NCBI GenBank assembly: GCA_028875175.1 | Contig: JAPPFO010000009.1 | Location: 7,937 to 21,978, forward strand | From: Chloroflexota bacterium | Lineage (GTDB): Bacteria > Chloroflexota > UBA11872 | Length of the DNA: 14,042 nucleotides | Reading direction: 5' to 3' | The notes under the pieces: model-generated | Told to the model about the DNA's origin: nothing | The model's database searches: none | Seen by the model: the letters and a program-made list of their open reading frames with translations, nothing else | Part shown: positions 1 through 7,155 of the stretch, piece by piece | Layout: each line of letters opens with the position of its first letter | Numbering within the stretch: position 1 is the stretch's first letter | Translations under genes and position numbers: made by a program

Positions 1-1863
1 ATCCTGACACTCGGAGCGGTGGCGCCAGCCAGCGGGCTGAATCTGCAGATTAGCCCGCTGGTCCTAGCCGCCGGTCTGTCGGGCGCGGCCTTCATACATC
101 GGTCCCGCGGCCTAGGTTTTCTGGCCGCAGCCGCCGTTGCCGGACTCGCGGTCCGCCAGGTCCTCAGCTTCGAGGTCACGGGAGTGGACACACGCTTGAT
201 AGGCATTCCGTACGTGCTGGCCACGCTGGGCGTGCTCGCGTGGCTCGGAACGCTGGTTTGCCGGTTTCGGCCCGCAGTTGCCGGGAACGTTGCCAGCGTC
301 GCGCTCGTGGCGCTCGTCGTTCTCCCCACGGCCGCACCACGTACAGTCAGCGGCCTTGCAATTTCCTCTCAAGGGATCCACCTGGGCTACCCGACGGTGC
401 AAGACGCTCACGTTCGATACGCGAACCAGACTCGATTCGCCGCATCGTTGCGCGACGAGTGGCAGGCCCTGGATTGGATGCGGCGCGAACTTCCGGTGGA
501 TGCGCGAATACTTGCGGCTAACGCCCCACTCGTGTCGTTGGCCACCGGACGTGTCACTCCACAATCCGGCAGCCGCCTTGCCCTCTTTAATCCAATTCTG
601 ACCCCCCTTTACCTGGACGCGCTCACTTCTTTGGCCAGAGTCGATCTTGAGGAGTTGAACGCGACTCATCTGTATGCGACGCCGTCGCTGCGTATGTCCA
701 TGGACGCCGAGACGCGTGCCGCCCTGGACGACCCCGAGCAGTTCCGGCTGCTCACCAGCCAGGTCAGCGCCAGCGGTGCTCCTCTGGAGGTCTATGCGCT
801 CGAGCCTGGCGCCGGTCGCGAGTCACCCAGCGCGTCAAGCTACCGGAAGCTGGCAGAGCTAGGACGCGCGACGGAATCCGCGGCCGTCGGTGGCTTCCTG
901 ACGTTCTCGCAGCGACAGACACTGCTTCTGACCTTCGCACCTGACCAGCAGGTCACTGGTCGCGACACCTATCTGCCCCGGACGAACATTCAAGCCGTTT
1001 ATCAGACGCCGGAACCCAGCGGCCGGCCCGGCCTGCTGATCCTGCACAACACGCAAGAGCCTGTAGCAATCGGAAAGCGATTTGAAGAGGCGGTATGGCA
1101 CGGTCACGGGTTGCGGGCGTATTCCACGACGGATGGCGCCTGGAGCCCGACGTGGCGGCCGCAGCGCGAGCCGAATCCGCCACCCAGCGACATCACAGCC
1201 GGCCTGAGCAGGCCTGCAGCCAGTTGCCAACTCCTGCTGCTCGGCGAACCGGGTGATCTGGTTACCGTTGGGGATACCGAGGTGCGGCTTACGGGCACGC
1301 CGCAGCAGGCCCGTGCGGACGGCACGAGCTGCAAGGACGTGCAGGTCGCCTGGAGCGGAGGCGATGTGCCGCCATTTGTCCAGATTCGGTCGAGCCCGTC
1401 GGGCAGCAACTCGATGGCGACATGGTCGGCCGGGCTGGCTTTTGACGGCGGTGTGAGTGGTGGGATAGGCGTCTTCCACCTGTGGTACCGCAACCCGCAC
1501 GAAACCCCCGTCGCCGGCGGCACTGAATTGCGACTCTACCGCGCTGGCCGGAACGGACTGATCGAGGCCACTTCGCCCGCGCAGTCGATTGCGTGGTGGC
1601 TCGGCCCCATCGAACTGCCTAAGCCACAGTTGACCAAGCGTTTCGAATTCGACGCTGCCCGGCTCACTCTCAATGGCCTGCCGCCGCTTGAGCAATCAAG
1701 CCCGATGGTCAACGGATCCTACGTGCTCACGCTGCATATTTCAGAACGCGCCGACGATAACGCTCAACCGCGCGTTCGGCGTGTCATTCCGCTGGTACAA
1801 GTGAACGTGCAGGAGGGTAGAGCCACGTACCGACCACTGAGCGGAATCGTAGGCCTGGACTAG
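1..1863 (+). CDS. Polytopic membrane protein with large C-terminal extracytoplasmic domain (5' partial)
   Basis: The frame is open from the first base of the window, so the GTG at 19 is probably internal and the true N-terminus lies upstream. Numbering from that GTG, hydrophobic stretches at about residues 11-26, 31-49, 61-82 and 86-106 look like the last transmembrane helices. They are followed by about 500 soluble residues. Just after the membrane part comes EWQALDWMRRELPVDARILA (148-167). This pattern is common right after the last helices of bacterial PMT/ArnT-type (GT39-like) glycosyltransferases and related membrane proteins, where the domain is periplasmic or extracellular. The remainder is rich in Pro, Gly, Ser and Thr, probably beta-rich, and I do not recognise it. 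A role in cell-envelope glycan assembly is inference only. It is convergent with the aldo/keto reductase gene, 18 bp away, with no obvious terminator between. Confidence 0.75.
   Translation: MLTLGAVAPASGLNLQISPLVLAAGLSGAAFIHRSRGLGFLAAAAVAGLAVRQVLSFEVTGVDTRLIGIPYVLATLGVLAWLGTLVCRFRPAVAGNVASVALVALVVLPTAAPRTVSGLAISSQGIHLGYPTVQDAHVRYANQTRFAASLRDEWQALDWMRRELPVDARILAANAPLVSLATGRVTPQSGSRLALFNPILTPLYLDALTSLARVDLEELNATHLYATPSLRMSMDAETRAALDDPEQFRLLTSQVSASGAPLEVYALEPGAGRESPSASSYRKLAELGRATESAAVGGFLTFSQRQTLLLTFAPDQQVTGRDTYLPRTNIQAVYQTPEPSGRPGLLILHNTQEPVAIGKRFEEAVWHGHGLRAYSTTDGAWSPTWRPQREPNPPPSDITAGLSRPAASCQLLLLGEPGDLVTVGDTEVRLTGTPQQARADGTSCKDVQVAWSGGDVPPFVQIRSSPSGSNSMATWSAGLAFDGGVSGGIGVFHLWYRNPHETPVAGGTELRLYRAGRNGLIEATSPAQSIAWWLGPIELPKPQLTKRFEFDAARLTLNGLPPLEQSSPMVNGSYVLTLHISERADDNAQPRVRRVIPLVQVNVQEGRATYRPLSGIVGLD
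29..61. repeat. 33-bp near-perfect palindrome inside the membrane protein gene
   Basis: The outer arms CCAGCGGGCT (29-38) and AGCCCGCTGG (52-61) are exact reverse complements. Between them lie a single unpaired G (39) and the exact 12-bp palindrome AATCTGCAGATT (40-51). Together this gives 16 complementary pairs per arm interrupted by one extra base. It lies in coding sequence, in a short stretch before the first visible transmembrane helix. Its function is unknown; a dyad this long is unlikely by chance in 14 kb. Confidence 0.8.
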
Positions 1864-1881
1864 CGGCTGATTCCGAACGAC

Positions 1882-2862
1882 CTATTGATGCTCAAAGCCC
1901 GGGGGCTGCGACACGAGATCGAGTTCCCGGCGCTCTGCTTCGCTTAACTGCCACGAAAGGGCGCCCAGGTTGGCGTCGACCTGGTCGGGCGTGTCGACGC
2001 CCATGAGGGTGACGGAGACATCGGGATTGGACCGGACCCAATTGAGGGCCACGTGGGCCGGGGCGCACGCGCGGGCGGCGGCGATGCGTTCGACGGCGGC
2101 CAGGACCTGGACGGCTCGCCCGCGAAAGGTGTCGTCGTATTCGGCACGCCTGCGGGACGCCGCCATCACCGAACCGGGTGGGGGCGGACGATTGGGTCGG
2201 TAGAAACCGGTGAGGAGGCCGACGGCGAGGGGGCTGTAGGCGAAGAAGCCGACCTGCTCGGCGCGGCAGAACGGGAGCACCTCCCGCTCGGGTGCACGGT
2301 CGAGCAGGTTGTAGGGGTGCATGACCATGGCAGGGCGTGGGCCGCCGAGACGCTCGGCGATCATGAGCGCCTTGCAGGACTCCCAGGCGCTAAAGGTGGA
2401 CATGCCCCAGGCGCGGGCCTTGCCCTGACGAATGACGTCGAGCATGGCGCTGACCGTCTCTTCCAGGGCGGTGTCCGGGTCTCGCCAGTGGATGATGTAA
2501 ATGTCGACGTGGTCGGTCTGCAGGCGCCGCAGGCTGCGGTCAATCTCGCGCATGACGTGCATGCGGGATCCGCCCAGATCGTTGGGACGCGGTCCGATTG
2601 GCTCGCCGACTTTGGAGGTGATAACCACGTCGTCGCGGCAGCCGGCGATGGCTCGTCCCAGGGCGATTTCGGAGGCGCCGCCGTAGGGCGTGTCCGGCGT
2701 CTTGCCGTAGAAGTTGGAGCAATCGAGGAGGGTGACGCCGCGGTCGATGGCGCATCTGATGGCGTCTTCCATCAGCTTCAGGTCGGTTTGGTTGCGGAAT
2801 CCGCAACCCAGCCCCACGCGCGAGACCCGGATACCGCTGGATCCGAGGAGCGCGAAGTCCAT
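1882..2862 (-). CDS. Aldo/keto reductase
   Basis: This 326-aa protein has the usual length for an NAD(P)H-dependent aldo/keto reductase, a TIM-barrel enzyme of the cytoplasm that interconverts carbonyls and alcohols. The catalytic tetrad is readable: Asp47 and Tyr52 in LLDCSNFYG, Lys84 in ITSKVG and His125 in IIHWRDPD. YNLLDR (184-189) and AYSPLAVGLLTG (208-219) are further family signatures. The C-terminal part carries the usual cofactor-binding helix region (about 270-310). The family sense is that of bacterial general aldo/keto reductases related to the L-glyceraldehyde 3-phosphate reductase and YhdN types; the substrate cannot be read. It starts 18 bp after the stop of the upstream oxygenase gene on the same strand, so the two are probably co-transcribed. 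The RBS is weak (AAGCGAG). Confidence 0.93.
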   Translation of the reverse strand: MDFALLGSSGIRVSRVGLGCGFRNQTDLKLMEDAIRCAIDRGVTLLDCSNFYGKTPDTPYGGASEIALGRAIAGCRDDVVITSKVGEPIGPRPNDLGGSRMHVMREIDRSLRRLQTDHVDIYIIHWRDPDTALEETVSAMLDVIRQGKARAWGMSTFSAWESCKALMIAERLGGPRPAMVMHPYNLLDRAPEREVLPFCRAEQVGFFAYSPLAVGLLTGFYRPNRPPPPGSVMAASRRRAEYDDTFRGRAVQVLAAVERIAAARACAPAHVALNWVRSNPDVSVTLMGVDTPDQVDANLGALSWQLSEAERRELDLVSQPPGFEHQ

Positions 2863-2880
2863 TCGTAACTCGCTTCGGCG

Positions 2881-3675
2881 CTAGACGCAGCCCGGGAAGG
2901 ACTGCCCACGCACCTGGATGAAGGGAGGAACCTTGGGTGCGTCGGTGACCGTCTCGTCCTGGATGGTGGCGGCGCGCATGTAGTGGACGGCGGATCCACG
3001 CCGACGGTGGGGCGTGGTGTTGGGGCGGCTGGAGTGGAAGACGAGGCTGTGATGGAAGCTGACGCCGCCGGCCGGAATTTCCACGGGGACCGGTTCGAAC
3101 TGGCCGACGAAGGAGTTTTGAAGATCGGACTGAAGGTGCCTTGGAATCATGCCCCAGCGGTGGGTGCCCGGCGCCATCCACAGGCAGCCGTTGGCGATGG
3201 TGGCGTCGTCCAGCGCGCACCAGGCGGTGACCAGATCCATGGGAAACATGTCGCGCCAGGACCCGGAATCCTGATGCCAGGCCTGAGCCGATCCGTGGAA
3301 GGCGGGTTTCATGAGGATCTGGTCAAGATAGAGCTTGATGTCGTCGCTGCCCAGCAGGTCGGCGATGACATCCACGAGCCTGGGATTGCGCACGTGGGCG
3401 AGCATGACGTCGTCGTAGTGGGCCACCTTGTAGATCTTGCGGACGGCGAGGGCGCGGTCTTCGGGTAGCGGGCCGTCGCGCAGGCCGGGTTCGACTTGCA
3501 CGCAGTCGTCGGGGACGTGGGGTGCGCGGCCACCGGCGATGAGGTCGGCGCGGTCACGCACGGCGGCCATATCGTCCTCGGACAGCAAGTTTTCTACAAC
3601 CAGGAATCCATCGCGCCTGAATTGCTCGACTTGCGCGCGGGACAGGGTGTGCAAGCCGTTGGCCTGGGTGCTCAT
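2881..3675 (-). CDS. Phytanoyl-CoA dioxygenase (PhyH) family Fe(II)/2-oxoglutarate oxygenase
   Basis: This 264-aa protein belongs to the PhyH family, whose members hydroxylate small molecules using Fe(II), O2 and 2-oxoglutarate. In the chosen numbering the iron triad is His134 and Asp136 (WHQDSGSW) with His214 (LVFHSSRPN). The arginines of HRRR (about 223-226) are candidates for the 2-oxoglutarate carboxylate. The N-terminus LSRAQVEQFRRDGFLVVENL is typical of the family. The frame is open to an ATG at 3723. I chose the ATG at 3675 because GGGAGA sits about 7 bp upstream and the family motif begins about ten residues in. The next gene in the same direction is the aldo/keto reductase, suggesting oxidation followed by redox adjustment of one substrate. 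Many environmental high-GC bacteria carry numerous PhyH paralogues whose substrates are unknown. Confidence 0.92.
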   Translation of the reverse strand: MSTQANGLHTLSRAQVEQFRRDGFLVVENLLSEDDMAAVRDRADLIAGGRAPHVPDDCVQVEPGLRDGPLPEDRALAVRKIYKVAHYDDVMLAHVRNPRLVDVIADLLGSDDIKLYLDQILMKPAFHGSAQAWHQDSGSWRDMFPMDLVTAWCALDDATIANGCLWMAPGTHRWGMIPRHLQSDLQNSFVGQFEPVPVEIPAGGVSFHHSLVFHSSRPNTTPHRRRGSAVHYMRAATIQDETVTDAPKVPPFIQVRGQSFPGCV

Positions 3676-3743
3676 TGGCGCTCTCCCGATTCGTGCGGGG
3701 TATTCGCGCTGCAGCCCCAGCATATCCCGGCTAGGTTTAGGGG

Positions 3744-4946
3744 ATGAGCAAGCCGCGCGTTCACATCTTCGGACAGGGCGACCCTCGGGCCGTGGCGCAA
3801 CTGAACCGTTGCCTGCGGCAGGCGACGTATGGGGTGCTGTGCGCCGACCATCACGTGGGGTATTCGGCGCCGATCGGGGCGGCGATCGCCTATCCGCGGC
3901 ACGTGTCGCCGTTGGGCGTGGGGTACGACATCGGCTGTGGGAACCTGGCGGTGCGGACGCCGTTGCGGGCCTCAGGGATCGACACCAAAGAAGTGATGGA
4001 CGAGATCGTGCAGACGATCAGCTTTGGGCTGGGGCGCAAGAACCGTGAACGGGTGGACGACCCGGTGCTGGAACAAATCCGAAAGGCGGCCTTCGCACCG
4101 CAGAGGAGGCTGCTGAAGCTGGCGGAGGGGCAGTTGGGCACGGTGGGTGCGGGGAACCATTACGTGGATCTGTTTGCCGATCAGCAGGACCGGCTGTGGA
4201 TTGGGGTGCACTTCGGCAGCCGGGGGTTCGGCCACCGGACGGCCACCGGGTTCCTGGCGATGGGCGAGGGACGGAAGTTCACGGACCGACCACGGAACAC
4301 GACCATGGATGCGCCGCCGGTGCTATTTGACGTGAGGACCGAGCTTGGACAGGCGTATATCTCGGCGATGCGGCTGGCGGGGAAGTACGCGCAGGCGGGG
4401 CGACGCTGGGTGGTGGAACGGATTCTGAAGCTGCTAGGAACGAGCGCGGACCTGACAGTGCACAACCACCACAATTTTGCCTGGGAGGAGAAGCACTTCG
4501 GGCGGACGTTCTGGGTCGTGCGCAAGGGGGCGACGCCGGCGTTTCCGGGTCAGCAGGGATTCGTGGGCGCAACGATGGGCGGGATGTCCGTGATCCTGGA
4601 GGGCCTGGACTCGCCCGCTTCGAAGCAAGCGCTGTACAGCACGGTGCACGGGGCCGGGCGGGTAATGTCGCGGCGCCAGGCGGCGGGCCGGCGGCGATAC
4701 AACCGGAAACGCAAGCGCTGGGTGCAGACGGCGCCGGGCGTGGTGGACTGGCCGAAGGTGCGAAAGTCAATCCGCGGGCAGGGCATCGTGCTGCGCGGCG
4801 GCGGGGCCGACGAGGCGCCGGAGGCGTACAAGAACCTGGATCAGGTGCTGGCCGAGCACGCCGGAACGGTTCGGGTTACCCACCGGCTGCGACCGATTGG
4901 GGTGGCCATGGCGGGGGCGGATACGTTTGATCCTTTCCGGGACTAG
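3744..4946 (+). CDS. rtcB: RtcB-type RNA-splicing ligase
   Basis: This 400-aa protein is of the RtcB family, which joins 2',3'-cyclic phosphate or 3'-phosphate ends to 5'-OH RNA ends using GTP and Mn2+. Visible landmarks are the metal-binding YDIGCG (Asp62, Cys65), GAGNHY (136-140), HFGSRG (156-161), HHNF (242-245) and HGAGR (302-306). His302 should be the residue that is guanylylated, matching E. coli His337. The end YKNLDQVL...RPIGVAMAG also fits the family. After HGAGR there is an Arg/Lys-rich stretch (about 309-345) that is longer than in E. coli RtcB. No rtcA, rtcR or archease gene is in the window. It is divergent from the oxygenase gene across 68 bp, and convergent with the next gene. 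AGG and GGGG elements lie immediately before the ATG. Confidence 0.93.
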   Translation: MSKPRVHIFGQGDPRAVAQLNRCLRQATYGVLCADHHVGYSAPIGAAIAYPRHVSPLGVGYDIGCGNLAVRTPLRASGIDTKEVMDEIVQTISFGLGRKNRERVDDPVLEQIRKAAFAPQRRLLKLAEGQLGTVGAGNHYVDLFADQQDRLWIGVHFGSRGFGHRTATGFLAMGEGRKFTDRPRNTTMDAPPVLFDVRTELGQAYISAMRLAGKYAQAGRRWVVERILKLLGTSADLTVHNHHNFAWEEKHFGRTFWVVRKGATPAFPGQQGFVGATMGGMSVILEGLDSPASKQALYSTVHGAGRVMSRRQAAGRRRYNRKRKRWVQTAPGVVDWPKVRKSIRGQGIVLRGGGADEAPEAYKNLDQVLAEHAGTVRVTHRLRPIGVAMAGADTFDPFRD

Positions 4947-4986
4947 CGGACGCGCTCGGGCCTACGGCCACAACCGTGACTTGCGA

Positions 4987-6090
4987 TCAGTCTCTGGAGC
5001 GCAGTGGCTGGTCGACCGCGTAGCGGGTGTCGTACCTGCCGGGGAACTCGACGGGAAACTCGCCGGTTCCGATGGACTCTATGAGTGGCGATCCCATGGT
5101 CTGGAGGGGAAGTCGGACGAGGGTGTGGGTGCGGGCGGATTCGAATATGGCCATCAGGATTTCCTGGGTCTTGATGGCGAGATGGGCGTCGTTGCGGTTT
5201 TCCGAGATTTCGCCGCGGGCCCATTGGGCCAGGCCGTTCAGTTCGCATCGAAACACGTCATCCAGCGTCTGTGTTGGCGCGGGAGTCTCGGTTATTCCCC
5301 GGCCCCGCCGCACGATGCGGACCGCATAGTCCGTTGCCAGAAATTCGCTCGGCCACATAAGGACGCCGTCAGTTCCGGTGACGGTCTGGAGTTTCCAGTC
5401 GTAGCGAGGGTCGGGGGGAATGTCGCCCTCGAACGACACGCGCATGCCGCCGGCGAACGAAATCAGAGCACCTGAAAGTTCTTCGGTGGGCCAGCCGCGC
5501 TCGTAGCTATCGGACTTTCGCTGCACGTTAGCGATGACCCATTGGGGATCGGGGTCGCCCAGCACGAACTGCGTATAGCTCAGCGTGTGGGTGCCGTTGT
5601 TCATCAGCCCGCCCGATTCCATGCTGGCGGTTGCGGTGAGGGGCGTACCGATGACGCCGTCGGCAATCAGTGCCCGCGCCTGCTCGTGCACGGTGTACCA
5701 GCGCATCATGTGGCCGATGGCCAGCTTGACACTATTCCGCTCGCAGGCCGCCAGCATGGCGCGCGCCTCGCCCAGGCTGAGGGCCATGGGCTTCTCGCAG
5801 AGGATGGCGCGCGGCGGATAGCGGGTGGCGGCCAGGGTGGTCTGGGGGGCGTGCCAGCGGGCCGGGGTGGCGATGCTGAGCAGGTCGGGCTGCTGTTCGG
5901 CGAGCATGCGCTCGAAGTCACGGTAGCGGTGCAGGTCCGGGAACCAACGGCCAACCCGGTCAAGCGCCGAGGAGTCGACATCGCAAACCGCGGTGAGATC
6001 CACGCCTTGGAGCTGGGCGAAAGTCTGGGCGTGCTGGCGGCCGGCCCAGTTGAGGCCGACCACGGCGGCTCGCAGGGGTTCGACGGGCAC
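4987..6090 (-). CDS. Gfo/Idh/MocA family oxidoreductase
   Basis: This 367-aa protein is an NAD(P)-dependent dehydrogenase of the Gfo/Idh/MocA family, which acts mostly on sugars, inositols and their derivatives. The N-terminal Rossmann fold begins AAVVGLNWAGRQHA (8-21), a variant of the usual GxGxxG loop. The diagnostic EKP lies at 99-101 (LCEKPMALS). In the C-terminal alpha/beta domain, MNNGTHTLSY (163-172) holds the conserved histidine (His168); the aspartate that often precedes it by four residues is Asn164. The start is GTG with GGGAG 6 bp upstream. It stands alone on its strand, convergent with rtcB (40 bp apart) and divergent from the phage-tail cluster. It is the last cellular metabolic gene before the tail genes. 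Confidence 0.92.
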   Translation of the reverse strand: MPVEPLRAAVVGLNWAGRQHAQTFAQLQGVDLTAVCDVDSSALDRVGRWFPDLHRYRDFERMLAEQQPDLLSIATPARWHAPQTTLAATRYPPRAILCEKPMALSLGEARAMLAACERNSVKLAIGHMMRWYTVHEQARALIADGVIGTPLTATASMESGGLMNNGTHTLSYTQFVLGDPDPQWVIANVQRKSDSYERGWPTEELSGALISFAGGMRVSFEGDIPPDPRYDWKLQTVTGTDGVLMWPSEFLATDYAVRIVRRGRGITETPAPTQTLDDVFRCELNGLAQWARGEISENRNDAHLAIKTQEILMAIFESARTHTLVRLPLQTMGSPLIESIGTGEFPVEFPGRYDTRYAVDQPLRSRD

Positions 6091-6245
6091 CTACAACTCC
6101 CAGGCGCATTGCGCCGCATGCGGCCGACACCGCAGGCGCGTGGACACTATGGCGCGTTGCGCCGGTCCGCGCCAGACCCCACCACCATGCGCTGCCGAGA
6201 ACCGATGCGCAGACGACGGTCTCGACAGATGGGTGGTGAGAGGGC

Positions 6246-6273
6246 TTGACATCGTACTCAGATAACGTACAGT
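6246..6273 (+). promoter_or_regulatory. Sigma70-like promoter of the tail cluster
   Basis: A perfect -35 TTGACA (6246-6251) is separated by 16 bp from TACAGT (6268-6273, 4 of 6 matches to TATAAT). The spacer and -10 hold two copies of CGTAC (6253-6257 and 6266-6270), possibly part of an operator. It lies in the 240-bp divergent gap, 58 bp upstream of the Com-like ATG, so it should drive the Com-like, tail terminator and tail tube genes. Confidence 0.6.
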
Positions 6274-6299
6274 AGTCAGGAATCTTTTTGTGTACAGGA

Positions 6300-6318
6300 C
6301 CGGCGCCCGTTGCGCCGG
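6300..6318 (+). promoter_or_regulatory. Leader hairpin upstream of the Com-like gene
   Basis: CCGGCGC (6300-6306) and GCGCCGG (6312-6318) form a 7-bp stem with a 5-nt loop, 12 bases before the Com-like ATG and between promoter and start codon. It could influence translation of the gene. In GC-rich DNA such a short stem can also be chance. Confidence 0.35.
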
Positions 6319-6330
6319 GAACGGTTGACC

Positions 6331-6591
6331 ATGCGGCAATGGCGATGTGAGGCGTGCGACAAGCTGCTGGGCGAGTTTGCGTTCGTCGTGGGCGCGATCA
6401 AGTGTCCGCGCTGCCGGCTCGTCAACACCCAGCGGGACGTGCCAGCGCGGGAGGAAGTCGGCGACGCATCAGCCCGTGGCGGGCGCGTCGTCACCATTTC
6501 CCGATCACGACAGGGGTCACGAGCGGTCGCGGCGGTATCAGGCCCGGGAAGGGAATCCCCGGGACAAGCATTCACCAGGAGGGAGCGATAG
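6331..6591 (+). CDS. Com-like zinc-finger protein (phage Mu Com family)
   Basis: This 86-aa protein carries four cysteines spaced CEAC-x15-CPRC (Cys6, Cys9, Cys25, Cys28). The pattern RCEACDKLLG...IKCPRCRLVN matches the Com family of Mu-like phages. Mu Com is a small zinc protein that binds an mRNA stem-loop and switches on translation of the mom DNA-modification gene. Related small zinc fingers are found in many prophages without mom. The second half (about 36-86) is basic, Ser/Gly-rich and probably disordered. I chose the ATG at 6331 because the finger starts immediately after it, although the frame opens at a TTG at 6310. It is the first gene after the promoter, and its 3' end contains the RBS of the next gene. 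The RNA target here, if any, is unknown. Confidence 0.75.
   Translation: MRQWRCEACDKLLGEFAFVVGAIKCPRCRLVNTQRDVPAREEVGDASARGGRVVTISRSRQGSRAVAAVSGPGRESPGQAFTRRER
6543..6563 (+). promoter_or_regulatory. Hairpin upstream of the tail terminator RBS
   Basis: Two CCCGGG arms (6543-6548 and 6558-6563) can pair around a 9-nt loop. The hairpin sits 13 bases before the strong AGGAGGG ribosome-binding site (6577-6583), inside the 3' end of the Com-like gene. A Com-type protein acts on just such a stem-loop near a downstream start in Mu, so this is a candidate site; the link is inference. Confidence 0.3.
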
Positions 6592-6594
6592 CCG

Positions 6595-7080
6595 ATGGCG
6601 TCGCTTGGAACACTGCGAGACGAACTGCAGACGCGGCTTCAGACGATTAGCGGGCTGAACGCGTATGACGTGTGGCCGGACAGCATCACGGCACCGGCCG
6701 CAATCGTGATGCCGGCCAGCCCGGCTGAGGCAAACGTGGCCAACCGCACGGTGCCCGGGATGCGTGCGTCGGAACTCATAGGCGCCAGCCCGGCGGTGGA
6801 GTATGAGCGGACGGTGGCAGGGCCGGACACCAATTACCGTTTCGACATCCACCTGCTGGTAGCAGAGGGATCGAACGGCGCGGCTGCCCAGGACACGTTG
6901 GACGCCTACATATCCGACACGGGCGCCAGCAGCGTGCCCGCGGCGATTCTGGGCGACACCACGCTTAACGGCGCGGCGGATGATCTGCGGGTCGTACGGT
7001 GCCGCTTCTACGGCGCGCGCACCGTCGAATCCACCGCCTACTACGGCGCGGTTTTGGAAGTGGAGGTCTGGACCGACTAG
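6595..7080 (+). CDS. Phage tail terminator-like protein
   Basis: This 161-aa protein has the length and pattern of siphophage tail terminators, which cap the tail tube and form the joint to the head. The recognisable pattern is: an N-terminal helix with RLQTISGLNAYDVWPDSI (14-31), APAAIVMP (33-40), a central strand-helix unit with FDIHLLVAEGSNGAAAQDTL (83-102), SVPAAILGD then DDLRVVRCRFYG (113-140), and a final strand YYGAVLEVEVW (149-159). Similar small proteins sit between connector and tail tube genes in actinobacteriophages. A strong AGGAGGG lies 11 bp upstream, overlapping the end of the Com-like gene. It is followed by the tail tube gene after 75 bp. No head-completion gene precedes it, which is odd for this protein. 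Confidence 0.75.
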   Translation: MASLGTLRDELQTRLQTISGLNAYDVWPDSITAPAAIVMPASPAEANVANRTVPGMRASELIGASPAVEYERTVAGPDTNYRFDIHLLVAEGSNGAAAQDTLDAYISDTGASSVPAAILGDTTLNGAADDLRVVRCRFYGARTVESTAYYGAVLEVEVWTD

Positions 7081-7155
7081 TTAGACGCCAGGGTGGCGTC
7101 GACGGCCCAGACGGTTCCGAGAGCCGCGAGCTCCCGTAAGGAAACGAGAGTTCTC

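Noticed and set aside
859..1695. Long minus-strand open frame opposite the membrane protein gene
   Set aside because: Arg/Pro-rich translation without any recognisable pattern; it mirrors a well-supported gene in GC-rich DNA, where antisense frames stay open by chance.
2053..2868. 271-codon plus-strand open frame opposite the aldo/keto reductase
   Set aside because: The minus-strand reductase has its full catalytic tetrad; the plus-strand reading has composition typical of antisense shadows (Gly, Ala, Val, Asp, His).
2540..3220. 226-codon minus-strand frame overlapping both reductase and oxygenase genes
   Set aside because: Different frame from the two real genes; Arg/Pro/His-rich and without domain features.
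6101..6165. Repeated TTGCGCCG words and short dyads in the divergent gap
   Set aside because: GTTGCGCCGG recurs at 6156-6165 and 6309-6318, but words like this are expected in GC-rich DNA and no larger repeat or attachment-site core surrounds them.
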